Assembly (NCBI GenBank): GCA_002411615.1
Contig: DHOF01000064.1
Coordinates: 534-5,767 of the forward strand
DNA length: 5,234 nucleotides
Direction: 5' to 3'
Source of the DNA: Ruminococcaceae bacterium UBA5397
GTDB lineage: Bacteria; Bacillota; Clostridia; Oscillospirales; Acutalibacteraceae
Position 1 is the stretch's first letter. Each line of letters begins with the position of its first letter. Below, in pieces: positions 1 to 5,234 of this stretch. Made by a program: the position numbers and the translations under genes. The notes beneath the pieces were generated by a model. That model searched no databases. It was given only the letters and a program-made list of their open reading frames with translations, and had not been told where the DNA came from.

Positions 1-744
1 ACGGGAAACTCTCGGGCAGCTTATCTTTACGATTTGGAAACCGGCCGCTGCCGCAGCATTCGGGATAAACGAATCTGTGCGGGTGCAGCGCTTATTCCGT
101 TTACCGGCGGGGAAATCCCGCAGCTCCTTTTGCTGCAGCCTCACGGTACGGAAGAAGACAAGCGAAAGTGCTATCAGGATAAACGGTGGCTTGGAGACGA
201 CATTTCCGATTCTGTTTTTCTGGGGATGCAAAGCGAAATATTAGACGCCATCCATTATGGAAAGAGCGAATTGCCGATGGACTGTATTCTCCGCGCCGGC
301 ACCGACGGGCTTGTTCGCTATGCCGGTCAGGATGAAAACGCCCTTTATTTTCGGGCTTTGTATTTCCCGAAAAACGACCAACGGCTGATTGCGGTCAATA
401 AAGAAACCGGACATAAAACAGTTGCCGCAAGTCTGACTCTTACAGGGGACGATAAAGACGCGCAATTTCAGATTGACGGGGAATGCCGGGTCTTTCGAAT
501 CAATCGCTGTAAAAAAGGAATTCATGTAAAAGGAATTCTTCACAGTTCGGTAGATGCCTGTTACAGCACTGAAATGGGGGATTTTATCACCTGTCTCAAT
601 GACCGCTATGTTTTAGCACGCTATGAGATGTCCGATGAAAAGAGCACTTTTGTTTTTTATTCAATTTATGACCTAAAAACCGGAAAGACGCAAAGCTATG
701 AAGGGGACTGTGCAGTCCGCGGAGATATTGTTGTACTATTTTAA
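1..744 (+). CDS. Unrecognised protein, 3' part only; possible beta-propeller-like repeats
   Basis: The reading frame is open from the first base to a TAA at 742-744 (247 codons), so the 5' end lies outside the window. A TTG at 34-36 could act as a start, but it has no Shine-Dalgarno sequence and the frame reads through it, so I treat the gene as truncated by the window edge. I do not recognise the family. The visible part is soluble, with no membrane segment. It carries three similar short elements: YLYDLETGR near the left edge, VNKETGHKT at about residues 136-144, and IYDLKTGKT near the C-terminus. Such strand-turn-strand units with a D-L-x-T-G turn are typical of WD40/PQQ-like or TolB-like beta-propeller blades, but the match is too weak to name a fold. 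It converges on the minus-strand lipoprotein gene. No function is assigned. Confidence 0.7.
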   Translation, partial: TGNSRAAYLYDLETGRCRSIRDKRICAGAALIPFTGGEIPQLLLLQPHGTEEDKRKCYQDKRWLGDDISDSVFLGMQSEILDAIHYGKSELPMDCILRAGTDGLVRYAGQDENALYFRALYFPKNDQRLIAVNKETGHKTVAASLTLTGDDKDAQFQIDGECRVFRINRCKKGIHVKGILHSSVDACYSTEMGDFITCLNDRYVLARYEMSDEKSTFVFYSIYDLKTGKTQSYEGDCAVRGDIVVLF

Positions 745-754
745 AGTTCAAAAC

Positions 755-799
755 AAAAGACAGCGGCACAAGCAAAAATTCTTGTGTCGCTGTCTTTTT
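755..799. terminator. Bidirectional rho-independent terminator between convergent genes
   Basis: A 14-bp stem (759-772 with 781-794, a single G.U pair on the plus-strand RNA) encloses an 8-nt loop. It is extended by AAAA on the left (755-758) and followed by TTTTT on the right (795-799), so it has a U-tract in both directions. It lies 14 bases after the stop codon of the plus-strand gene and about 50 bases beyond the stop of the minus-strand lipoprotein gene. It should therefore terminate both. Confidence 0.92.
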
Positions 800-815
800 C
801 TAAAAATCCGTTATT

Positions 816-845
816 ATCATGAGGCTAGGCCCCATATATCATGAT
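816..845. repeat. Short inverted repeat, ATCATGA/TCATGAT
   Basis: Perfect 7-bp arms at 816-822 and 839-845 enclose a 16-nt spacer, just beyond the stop codon of the lipoprotein gene. No U-tract follows directly on either strand. It may be a 3' stabilising hairpin of the lipoprotein mRNA lying before the strong terminator, or it may be chance. Confidence 0.4.
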
Positions 846-851
846 CTTTCG

Positions 852-2018
852 TTATGCTGCGGAACTCGTACTGCTGACCGTATCAGAAGTACTGGTGGTA
901 TCGGAAGAAGTATCTGTCGAAGAGGCGTCCACCGCGCTGCTGGATGGAGTTGTATAGAACAAATCCGGGGTATAAGCGTTGATGCAGGCAGTATTGAAGG
1001 TTGCATTCGTATAATTTTCTGCTTTCTGTTCAATATCCTGCTGGAATTCGTCCCCTTTAAGTCCATTCAGGACGGAAAGCTTTGTCTGCTCTTTCTGCAG
1101 TTCTGTATCTGTTTGGGTCTTAATATCGCGCTTGCTGACAAGGATATAAGCGAAACCAATATCAAGCACCTGTACATCTCCACTATTCATATTTTGAATG
1201 CCTGTAACCAAGTCGGTGGGATATCCGCTGATTTTCAAATCGGTTGTGACATCCTGATAGGGAGAAGCGGTAACGGTGTCGGAGTGTGCATTCTTATAAT
1301 CCGTTCCCACATCAGACATGGATTTTTTACCGCCTTTTACTTCATTTGCATAGCCTTCCAGTTCTGTTTTGATCTTTGCTTTATCGTCATCTTTCATAAC
1401 ATTGTAAGATCCGGTTGAGGAATCCATGCTATAAAGAGCAACCGGAATCATCTCAAAAGAAGCAAAATTCTTTTCAAAATACGCTTTCTGATCGTCTGCG
1501 CTGATTTCTTTGCTTCCTCCTTGTCCATAGATTGCTTCAAAGACCTTCTCATACTTAACATAATATTCAGCACTGGCAATTTGGAAAGACGATTTTGCAA
1601 TATTATATTTTTCCAAAGTAGAACCAAGTCCTACATTAGAAGAAGAGCCATTCCAATCAGAAGCCGTCTTGGTGTCAATTGTTTTATTATCATCATCCGA
1701 AAGAGTTAGGTTCAGATCTTTCATCATATCGTCAATGACAAAGATCTGATTAATACTATTCTTAGCCGTATCTTTCGTCCATGTAAACGCATCTTTGCCG
1801 TCAATCGTCTGGGTTTTCATATCCATATAGGTGGTATATCCCGCCTTTGTTTTTGCCTGATTATAAGCATTGGAAAGTTCATAAATATAAACCCCCGCCG
1901 GAAGTTGGGTATCTCCCGATTTTGCGCACCAGGACTTGTCCCCTCCGATCGTACAACCTGAACTGCAAAGCGCCACTGCACCCGCCATCAAGGCTGCGAG
2001 AATCTTTTTAGACTTCAT
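852..2018 (-). CDS. PrsA/SurA-like lipoprotein, probable extracytoplasmic foldase or chaperone
   Basis: A 388-residue exported protein. The ATG at 2016-2018 is chosen over the longer frame starting at 2093. It is preceded by GGAG nine bases upstream, begins a classic signal peptide (MKSKK, then a hydrophobic stretch to about residue 17), and the longer version would start upstream of the transcription start. The lipobox ends SSGC with Cys22 as the likely lipidated residue; Ser at -3 is tolerated but not ideal. The region at about 35-165 is helical and resembles SurA_N-type foldase domains (AGVYIYELSNAYNQA). Residues 170-300 have the outline of a PpiC/parvulin domain, with a YFEKNF entry helix and a closing strand (GFAYILVSKRD), but the usual signature is poorly conserved, so isomerase activity is doubtful. 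Residues 358-388 form a Ser/Thr/Asp-rich low-complexity tail. In this family such proteins fold secreted substrates at the membrane-wall interface; the exact role here is inferred. Confidence 0.8.
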   Translation of the reverse strand: MKSKKILAALMAGAVALCSSGCTIGGDKSWCAKSGDTQLPAGVYIYELSNAYNQAKTKAGYTTYMDMKTQTIDGKDAFTWTKDTAKNSINQIFVIDDMMKDLNLTLSDDDNKTIDTKTASDWNGSSSNVGLGSTLEKYNIAKSSFQIASAEYYVKYEKVFEAIYGQGGSKEISADDQKAYFEKNFASFEMIPVALYSMDSSTGSYNVMKDDDKAKIKTELEGYANEVKGGKKSMSDVGTDYKNAHSDTVTASPYQDVTTDLKISGYPTDLVTGIQNMNSGDVQVLDIGFAYILVSKRDIKTQTDTELQKEQTKLSVLNGLKGDEFQQDIEQKAENYTNATFNTACINAYTPDLFYTTPSSSAVDASSTDTSSDTTSTSDTVSSTSSAA

Positions 2019-2072
2019 AGTTTCACACTCCAAAATTAATTTTGTATTTTTTAACAAATTAGAATCGTTTTT

Positions 2073-2101
2073 ATTATAGTCTTGTTTCCACAATTTGTCT
2101 A
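2073..2101 (-). promoter_or_regulatory. SigA-type promoter of the lipoprotein gene
   Basis: On the minus strand, TAGACA (-35, plus 2096-2101) and a perfect TATAAT (-10, plus 2073-2078) are separated by exactly 17 bp. Transcription should begin near 2066, giving a leader of about 48 nt before the ATG. The Shine-Dalgarno GGAG(TG) is at plus 2026-2031. The promoter lies only about 30 bp after the stop of the sigma-like gene, so the lipoprotein can be expressed independently of that gene. Confidence 0.88.
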
Positions 2102-2104
2102 CCG

Positions 2105-2141
2105 CCTTTCTGGTCCTAAAAAGTCGAATTCTCTAGAAAGG
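2105..2141. repeat. Inverted repeat spanning the stop of the sigma-like gene
   Basis: CCTTTCT at 2105-2111 pairs with AGAAAGG at 2135-2141 across a 23-nt loop that holds the end of the sigma-like gene. The arm at 2135-2141 overlaps the TAG stop codon (2133-2135). There is no terminal U-tract, so it is at best a weak or non-intrinsic 3' structure. No clear intrinsic terminator separates this gene from the lipoprotein gene, so read-through is possible. Confidence 0.3.
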
Positions 2142-2414
2142 ATAATAGCGAAAAATTCGCTGTAGACGGCGCAGTCCCGCGCTGATATGCTTTTCGACTG
2201 TCGGCGGTGTGATTTCCAAATCTTCCGCTATCTTTTTAATTGCTTCTCCCTCGCACCGGCGCCAAAGACATTCTTTCTGCCGCTCAGTCAGCTCCTCCTC
2301 CATCGCAAGTCTTACTGTTTGGCAAAGTCTTTCTCTTTTTGGATCTTCCTGTTCCGGCTCCTTTGCGGCGATCCCTTTTTTCAGAGCCTCCAGGCTTAGC
2401 AGTTTTGTTCTCAT
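2133..2414 (-). CDS. Short sigma-70 region 4-like HTH protein
   Basis: A 93-residue protein, probably a DNA-binding regulator. Residues 41-88 (LTERQKECLWRR, then IKKIAEDLEITPPTVEKHI, then LRRLQRI) match the sigma-70 region 4 / LuxR-type helix-turn-helix layout: an LTxRQ lead-in helix, an IAExLxI scanning helix and a PTVEKHI recognition helix. There is no region 2, so it cannot be a full sigma factor. The ATG at 2412-2414 is chosen because it overlaps the upstream stop as ATGA, the hallmark of translational coupling. A GTG at 2453 would add 13 residues but has no spaced ribosome binding site. The ATG itself has only a weak GAAAAAG upstream, consistent with reliance on coupling. Short clostridial proteins of this build are usually annotated as sigma-70 family or sigma-factor-like HTH proteins. 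The target is unknown. Confidence 0.8.
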   Translation of the reverse strand: MRTKLLSLEALKKGIAAKEPEQEDPKRERLCQTVRLAMEEELTERQKECLWRRCEGEAIKKIAEDLEITPPTVEKHISAGLRRLQRIFRYYPF

Positions 2415-2614
2415 GCGTAATGCTTTTTCAAATAGAGACCGGTACACCGGCACTCCAGATACATCTGATAAAGCATCGCCTGCCGCCGCTGCAGAGAAAT
2501 CGTTTCTTCGAAGCCAAGTCTCTTTTGCTTTAGCCGATTCTTAATCGGCACGATTGCCTCCTTCAACTTTTGAGCCTCCCCTAAGTATTCGTTTGATAAT
2601 GCCAAATAATCCAT
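2411..2614 (-). CDS. Small helical protein paired with the sigma-like HTH gene
   Basis: A 67-residue, highly charged protein that appears almost entirely alpha-helical (LALSNEYLGEAQKLKEAI; RRQAMLYQMYLECRCTGLYL), probably a coiled-coil pair. It has no signal peptide or membrane segment. The start is fixed: ATG at 2612-2614 is preceded in frame by a stop three to five bases upstream (TAA, CGA, ATG). The ribosome binding site is modest: GAGTGG ends 8 bases before the ATG and an AGGAAAG lies farther up. The gene ends in an ATGA overlap with the HTH gene, so the two are co-translated and probably act together. I recognise the general pairing from clostridial genomes but no assigned function. It could supply the dimerisation or N-terminal part of a two-piece regulator. 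Confidence 0.72.
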   Translation of the reverse strand: MDYLALSNEYLGEAQKLKEAIVPIKNRLKQKRLGFEETISLQRRQAMLYQMYLECRCTGLYLKKHYA

Positions 2615-2673
2615 TCGTTAATCCACTCGCTTTCCTGAATTTCTCGGTCGGGTAAATTTTCTCTCCTCTTTTT

Positions 2674-2702
2674 ATTCTATGAGCTTCTTTGGACAAGCGC
2701 AA
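2674..2702 (-). promoter_or_regulatory. Probable promoter of the sigma-like gene pair
   Basis: On the minus strand, TTGCGC (plus 2697-2702) and TAGAAT (plus 2674-2679) are 17 bp apart. The -10 matches 5 of 6 and the -35 only 3 of 6, so the promoter would be weak or activator-dependent. An AGGAGAG-like stretch at about 2661-2668 in the leader precedes no start codon. The 10-bp inverted repeat at 2737-2760 lies about 35 bp upstream of the -35. Confidence 0.5.
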
Positions 2703-2736
2703 TAATTATTCGAACATTTATTCTTTCGCTTAGGAG

Positions 2737-2760
2737 TCATGTCCCATTTTTGGGACATGA
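2737..2760. repeat. Perfect 10-bp inverted repeat, possible operator
   Basis: TCATGTCCCA, a TTTT spacer, then TGGGACATGA: ten perfect base pairs over a 4-nt spacer. It is GC-richer than the AT-rich flanks. No U-tract follows on either strand, so it is not an intrinsic terminator. Its position upstream of the weak promoter of the sigma-like pair suits a binding site for a dimeric regulator, possibly an activator. The binding protein is not known from the sequence. Confidence 0.6.
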
Positions 2761-2770
2761 GATAAAATAT

Positions 2771-2782
2771 TTACAAATGTAA
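2771..2782. promoter_or_regulatory. TACA-N2-TGTA element resembling a BlaI/MecI/CopY operator
   Basis: TTACA-AA-TGTAA is an inverted repeat containing the TACA-N2-TGTA core known for BlaI/MecI/CopY-family repressors. It is about 10 bp from the larger palindrome. No blaI- or copY-like gene is in view and no promoter clearly overlaps it, so this is a motif match only and could be chance in AT-rich DNA. Confidence 0.25.
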
Positions 2783-2818
2783 GATCTGTTTTTTATGTAT
2801 TTTTTAATGAAATATAAG

Positions 2819-2854
2819 AAAAACCGGTAAGCCAAAAATGGTTTACCGGTTTTG
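2819..2854 (-). terminator. Rho-independent terminator of rubrerythrin
   Basis: The stem is formed by 2820-2833 with 2840-2853 (AACCGGTAAGCC with GGTTTACCGGTT, one wobble pair, extended by A-T pairs) around a 6-nt loop. On the minus strand the stem runs into TTTTT (plus 2819-2823). It lies about 26 bases after the rubrerythrin stop codon. A short T-run on the plus side means it could also act in that direction. Confidence 0.9.
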
Positions 2855-2879
2855 TAAAATTAAAAATTCAATTTATAAA

Positions 2880-3419
2880 TCAATAGTTGACCGCGCGGCG
2901 TTCAAAATAAGCTTGCGGGTGTTTACAGGCGGGGCATTCTTTTGGAGCTTCCTTGCCAACATAAATGTAGCCGCAGTTCCGACATACCCATACTGTTTCT
3001 TCATCACATTTAAAGACGATATCTTCTTTCAAATTAGAAAGCAGCTTGCGATAACGCTCCTCATGGGATTTTTCAACCGTTGCAATATCGCGCATCGTCT
3101 GTGCAATCTGCGCAAAGCCTTCTTTGTCAGCTTCCTCTGCAAAATTCTTATACATGTCGGTCCATTCGTAGTTTTCCCCGGCAGCCGCATCGGCCAAATT
3201 GGTCATGGTATCGGGAATCTCACCATTATGAAGAAGTTTAAACCAAAGTTTCGCATGCTCTTTTTCATTATTTGCTGTTTCTTCAAAGATGGCTGCGATC
3301 TGCTCATATCCATCTTTTTTTGCCCGGCTTGCATAGTAAGTATATTTATTGCGTGCCCGACTCTCGCCGGCAAATGCCGCCGCCAAATTTGCTTCTGTTC
3401 TACTTCCTTTGAATTCCAT
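2880..3419 (-). CDS. rbr: Rubrerythrin
   Basis: A 179-residue cytoplasmic peroxide-scavenging protein of anaerobes. It reduces hydrogen peroxide to water at a non-haem diiron site, with electrons passed from its own rubredoxin-like centre. The N-terminal ferritin-like four-helix domain shows the full ligand set: Glu19 ([11 protein letters not shown]), the Glu52/His55 pair (NEKEH), Glu82 and Glu85 (GENYEW), and the Glu116/His119 pair (VEKSH). The C-terminal rubredoxin domain has CxxCGY at 146-151 and CPxC at 162-165, the four Cys ligands of the FeS4 iron. Length and domain order are normal for the family, with nothing missing. The start is set by an ideal AGGAGGT eight bases upstream. It lies 102 bp after ychF with its own terminator downstream. 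In relatives it is often induced by peroxide or oxygen through PerR. Confidence 0.98.
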   Translation of the reverse strand: MEFKGSRTEANLAAAFAGESRARNKYTYYASRAKKDGYEQIAAIFEETANNEKEHAKLWFKLLHNGEIPDTMTNLADAAAGENYEWTDMYKNFAEEADKEGFAQIAQTMRDIATVEKSHEERYRKLLSNLKEDIVFKCDEETVWVCRNCGYIYVGKEAPKECPACKHPQAYFERRAVNY

Positions 3420-3426
3420 ACGAATT

Positions 3427-3433
3427 ACCTCCT
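3427..3433 (-). promoter_or_regulatory. Consensus ribosome binding site of rubrerythrin
   Basis: The minus strand reads AGGAGGT, with 7-8 bases before the ATG. This is the best Shine-Dalgarno in the window and suggests high expression. It fixes the rubrerythrin start. Confidence 0.93.
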
Positions 3434-3454
3434 AATTTCATTTTAATTTTTAAT

Positions 3455-3469
3455 TTATGCAAATTCTAA
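3455..3469 (-). promoter_or_regulatory. Weak PerR-box-like sequence upstream of rubrerythrin
   Basis: The minus-strand sequence TTAGAATTTGCATAA agrees with the PerR consensus (TTATAATTATTATAA) at 11 of 15 positions by my alignment. One half-site is good and the other poor. It sits about 35-50 bp before the rubrerythrin ATG and contains a TAGAAT that could be a -10, but I find no good -35 at the right distance. Regulation by PerR is suggested by the gene's role, not proved by the site. Confidence 0.25.
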
Positions 3470-3522
3470 AAGAAAAGAAAAAGTTTCTTCTCTTCAAAAA
3501 GAATTGCCAAAAAGAACTTTTT
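3461..3522 (-). terminator. Possible weak terminator after ychF
   Basis: On the minus strand, AAAAAGTT (plus 3515-3522, overlapping the ychF stop) can pair with AACTTTTT (plus 3478-3485), with further weak C-T-T/A-A-G pairing inside. The stem is followed by a long T-rich run (plus 3461-3480). It is AT-rich with a large loop, so termination may be partial, leaving possible read-through from ychF into rubrerythrin. Confidence 0.4.
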
Positions 3523-4616
3523 TAAACATTAAACCTGAACAGGACCACATCTCCGTCCTGCATCACATAGTCTTTTCCTTCACTGCGGTAGAGACCCTTC
3601 TCTTTCGCCGCAGCAATAGAACCACATTCCACTAAATCTTTAAAAGAAACGATCTCGGCACGGATAAACCCGCGCTCAAAATCCGTATGAATCTTTCCGG
3701 CAGCCTGCGGTGCTTTGGTCCCTTTTTTAATGGTCCACGCACGGACTTCAGGTTCTCCGGCAGTCAAAAAACTGATTAGTCCCAAAAGGGAATAGCAGGC
3801 ACGAATCAAGCGATCCAACCCGGACTCTTTTAGTCCTAAATCCGCAAGGAACAACTCTTTTTCGTCGGGCTCCATATCGCCCATTTCCGCTTCCATCTCT
3901 GCACAGATCGGCAATACCGCCGCATGCTCTTCATTTGCAATCTTTTCAACTTCCGCAAGAAAATGATTTTGATGAATATCGGCTTTAAAATCCGCCTCAC
4001 TCATATTGGCAGCATAGATAATTGGTTTATTCGTCAGAAGATTGACGGTCGAGAGAAGTGCTGCTTCGTCTTCGTTACATTCGACGCTGCGTGCAGGTTT
4101 GCCAGCATCTAAAGTTTCTTTGACGCGTTTAAAAAAGTCCAGCTCAATCTGGTACTTCTTATCCGCTTTAATCATCTTCTGAGTTTTATCAATTCGGCGG
4201 TCCAAGACTTCCAAATCTGAAAGGATCAGCTCTACATTAATTGTTTCAATATCACGCTTTGGATCAATACTACCCTCTACATGGACAATATCGTCATCTT
4301 CAAAACAGCGGACAACGTGAACAATCGCATCCACTTCTCGAATATTCGCAAGGAATTTATTGCCGAGTCCTTCGCCTTTGCTGGCTCCTTTTACAAGGCC
4401 CGCAATATCTACGAACTCAATGCTAGCCGGCGTAAACTTCTTCGGATGATAAAGATCCGAAAGCCAGTTGAGCCGCTTATCCGGCACCGCCACAACCCCG
4501 ATGTTCGGTTCGATCGTGCAAAACGGATAGTTTGCGCTCTGTGCTCCTGCATTTGTAATCGCGTTGAACAAGGTGCTTTTCCCTACGTTCGGCAGTCCTA
4601 CAATTCCTAATTTCAT
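3522..4616 (-). CDS. ychF: YchF/OLA1-family ribosome-associated ATPase
   Basis: A 364-residue P-loop NTPase of the Obg family, matching the roughly 363-residue bacterial YchF. The G1 loop is GLPNVGKST at 7-15, the switch region holds NYPF at 29-32, and G3 is DIAGL at 70-74 followed by the glycine-rich [11 protein letters not shown]. The specificity motif is NMSE at 204-207 rather than NKxD, the known reason YchF prefers ATP to GTP. Residues about 130-240 contain the helical insertion, and about 280-362 form the TGS domain ending [14 protein letters not shown]. It binds ribosomes and is linked to translation and oxidative-stress control in other bacteria. The ATG at 4614-4616 is chosen over a 20-residue N-terminal extension because it begins the conserved [14 protein letters not shown] and has GAGGG about 8-9 bases upstream; the extension would start within the -35. 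Codon use and length are normal. Confidence 0.97.
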   Translation of the reverse strand: MKLGIVGLPNVGKSTLFNAITNAGAQSANYPFCTIEPNIGVVAVPDKRLNWLSDLYHPKKFTPASIEFVDIAGLVKGASKGEGLGNKFLANIREVDAIVHVVRCFEDDDIVHVEGSIDPKRDIETINVELILSDLEVLDRRIDKTQKMIKADKKYQIELDFFKRVKETLDAGKPARSVECNEDEAALLSTVNLLTNKPIIYAANMSEADFKADIHQNHFLAEVEKIANEEHAAVLPICAEMEAEMGDMEPDEKELFLADLGLKESGLDRLIRACYSLLGLISFLTAGEPEVRAWTIKKGTKAPQAAGKIHTDFERGFIRAEIVSFKDLVECGSIAAAKEKGLYRSEGKDYVMQDGDVVLFRFNV

Positions 4617-4647
4617 ACGGTGATCCCTCTTTGTCTTTTCGTTTTTT

Positions 4648-4676
4648 ATAATATCATGAAAAATTTGGAAAGTCAA
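4648..4676 (-). promoter_or_regulatory. SigA-type promoter of ychF with extended -10
   Basis: On the minus strand, TTGACT (plus 4671-4676) and TATTAT (plus 4648-4653) are 17 bp apart, each 5 of 6. TG one base upstream of the -10 makes it an extended -10. The start should be near 4641, giving a leader of about 25 nt with the GAGGG ribosome binding site. Confidence 0.85.
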
Positions 4677-4677
4677 T

Positions 4678-4717
4678 GTAAAATCAATAACAATTATTAT
4701 TGTTCTGTGAATTTTAC
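4678..4717. repeat. Two-part AT-rich inverted repeat between the acetyltransferase and ychF
   Basis: Outer arms GTAAAATCA (4678-4686) and TGAATTTTAC (4708-4717, one extra base) flank an inner AACAAT-TATT-ATTGTT (4689-4704). It covers the acetyltransferase stop codon and ends 1 bp before the ychF -35. It could fold as a weak 3' hairpin of the acetyltransferase mRNA, though without a U-tract, or act as an operator next to the ychF promoter. Confidence 0.45.
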
Positions 4718-5234
4718 TTTGTTTTTGAGATAATTTTCTCCATTATGTAGTCATCCATCACAAATCCGCTGCCAATATCGGTGACAACGCTGTCGGTAAT
4801 CTGAAATCCGCGATGCCGATAAACCGCAAGGGGAATTTCGTTGTATTTATTGACCGTAAGCCAAACGGACCGGCGGCCTTCTTTTCGGCAAAGATCTTCG
4901 AGGAAATCAAAAGCTCTGCTGGAAAAGCCTTGTCCTCTTTCTTCCTTTTTAAGATACAGTTTACTTAAAAAAAGCCGTCCTTCGTCACCGGGGTTTACCG
5001 CTACGCCTGTATAGCCAATCAGCACTCCATCTTTTAAGAAGCGATAATAGCGGTATCCCTCCGTTTTTGTCTGGCGGCGCATCGCAGTAAGAGACTGAAA
5101 TTTTTCCACCATATACGCCACCTGTTTTTCTCCGATGATCGGCGTAAAATGTTCTTCCCAGATTTCTTTTGCCAAAGCAGCAACCTGTGGTAAATCTTCC
5201 TCTTCTGCTTTTACAATTTGCAGCTCCAATTTAC
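4714..5234 (-). CDS. GNAT-family N-acetyltransferase, PaiA-like; start probably outside the window
   Basis: At least 171 residues of a cytoplasmic acetyl-CoA-dependent N-acetyltransferase. The first possible start is a TTG at 5227-5229, but the frame stays open to the window edge (a Lys codon comes before it), so the true start may lie just outside. Numbering from that TTG, the acetyl-CoA pyrophosphate loop is ERGQGFSS at 97-104; Ser replaces the usual final Gly/Ala, as often happens in this branch. Motif B is N130 followed by AVYRHRGF, with Tyr137 the likely general acid. The N-terminal part (EDLPQVAALAKEIWEEHF) and the YMVEKFQS segment resemble the clostridial PaiA-like group, whose characterised member acetylates polyamines. 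The substrate here cannot be told from sequence. No terminator with a clear U-tract separates it from ychF, which has its own promoter. Confidence 0.88.
   Translation of the reverse strand, partial: KLELQIVKAEEEDLPQVAALAKEIWEEHFTPIIGEKQVAYMVEKFQSLTAMRRQTKTEGYRYYRFLKDGVLIGYTGVAVNPGDEGRLFLSKLYLKKEERGQGFSSRAFDFLEDLCRKEGRRSVWLTVNKYNEIPLAVYRHRGFQITDSVVTDIGSGFVMDDYIMEKIISKTK

Noticed and set aside
509..538. Direct repeat TGTAAAA..GGAATTC inside the first gene
   Set aside because: Two short AT-rich copies encoding KKGI and VKGI within a continuous frame, with no sign of a mobile element or frameshift.
819..1418. Long plus-strand open frame of 199 codons
   Set aside because: It is antisense to the lipoprotein gene, whose signal peptide, promoter and ribosome binding site are convincing. 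The Cys/Ile/Arg-rich translation looks non-coding.
2019..2093. A 25-residue N-terminal extension of the lipoprotein
   Set aside because: It would start upstream of the predicted transcription start and would bury the signal peptide.
2121..2137. Adjacent GAATTC and TCTAGA sites, as in a cloning polylinker
   Set aside because: Only two hexamers, spanning the natural end of a gene, with no vector sequence around them. Coincidence is the simpler explanation.
2187..2544. Overlapping plus-strand open frames across the sigma-like pair
   Set aside because: They are antisense to two coupled genes with recognisable features, are rich in Ser/Phe/Leu as expected of a complement, and have no ribosome binding site.
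2615..2736. Possible sigma-54 promoter downstream of the palindrome
   Set aside because: I looked for a TGGCAC-N5-TTGC -24/-12 pair on the minus strand and found none.
2838..3446. Plus-strand open frame of 202 codons
   Set aside because: It is the complement of rubrerythrin, which has all its metal ligands, and it starts inside that gene's terminator.
4617..4676. A 20-residue N-terminal extension of YchF
   Set aside because: It would begin within the -35 element, and YchF proteins start at MKLGIVG or similar.

Overview
The window looks like a chromosomal stretch from a strictly anaerobic, low-to-mid-GC Gram-positive bacterium of the class Clostridia, most likely near the Oscillospiraceae/Ruminococcaceae. 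That placement is an inference. It rests on a rubrerythrin, a lipoprotein foldase-like gene with a Ser/Thr-rich tail, strong AGGAGG-type ribosome binding sites, SigA-type promoters and a very short sigma-region-4-like gene of a kind common in that group.

Layout. From 1 to 744 the 3' part of an unrecognised gene runs on the plus strand. Everything else is on the minus strand, so the two sides converge on a shared bidirectional terminator at about 755-799. Reading the minus strand in its own direction (right to left), the genes are: a PaiA-like GNAT acetyltransferase whose start is probably just outside the window; ychF (Obg-family ATPase), with its own strong promoter; rubrerythrin, with a perfect Shine-Dalgarno and its own terminator; a two-gene unit of a 67-residue helical protein and a 93-residue sigma-region-4-like HTH protein joined by an ATGA overlap; and a PrsA/SurA-like lipoprotein with a near-consensus promoter. 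No intergenic gap exceeds 300 bases. The longest (2615-2879) holds the rubrerythrin terminator, a TACA-N2-TGTA element, a perfect 10-bp inverted repeat and a probable promoter for the sigma-like pair.

How the genes relate. They do not form one pathway. YchF is a translation- and stress-linked ATPase, rubrerythrin detoxifies peroxide in anaerobes, the lipoprotein probably helps fold or hold exported proteins, and the short HTH pair is probably regulatory. I see no CRISPR array, IS element, phage module, tRNA or rRNA. The most interesting part is the tiny sigma-like pair together with the unexplained palindromes upstream of it. I see no clear evidence of a wholly new system, and most of the window is ordinary housekeeping DNA.
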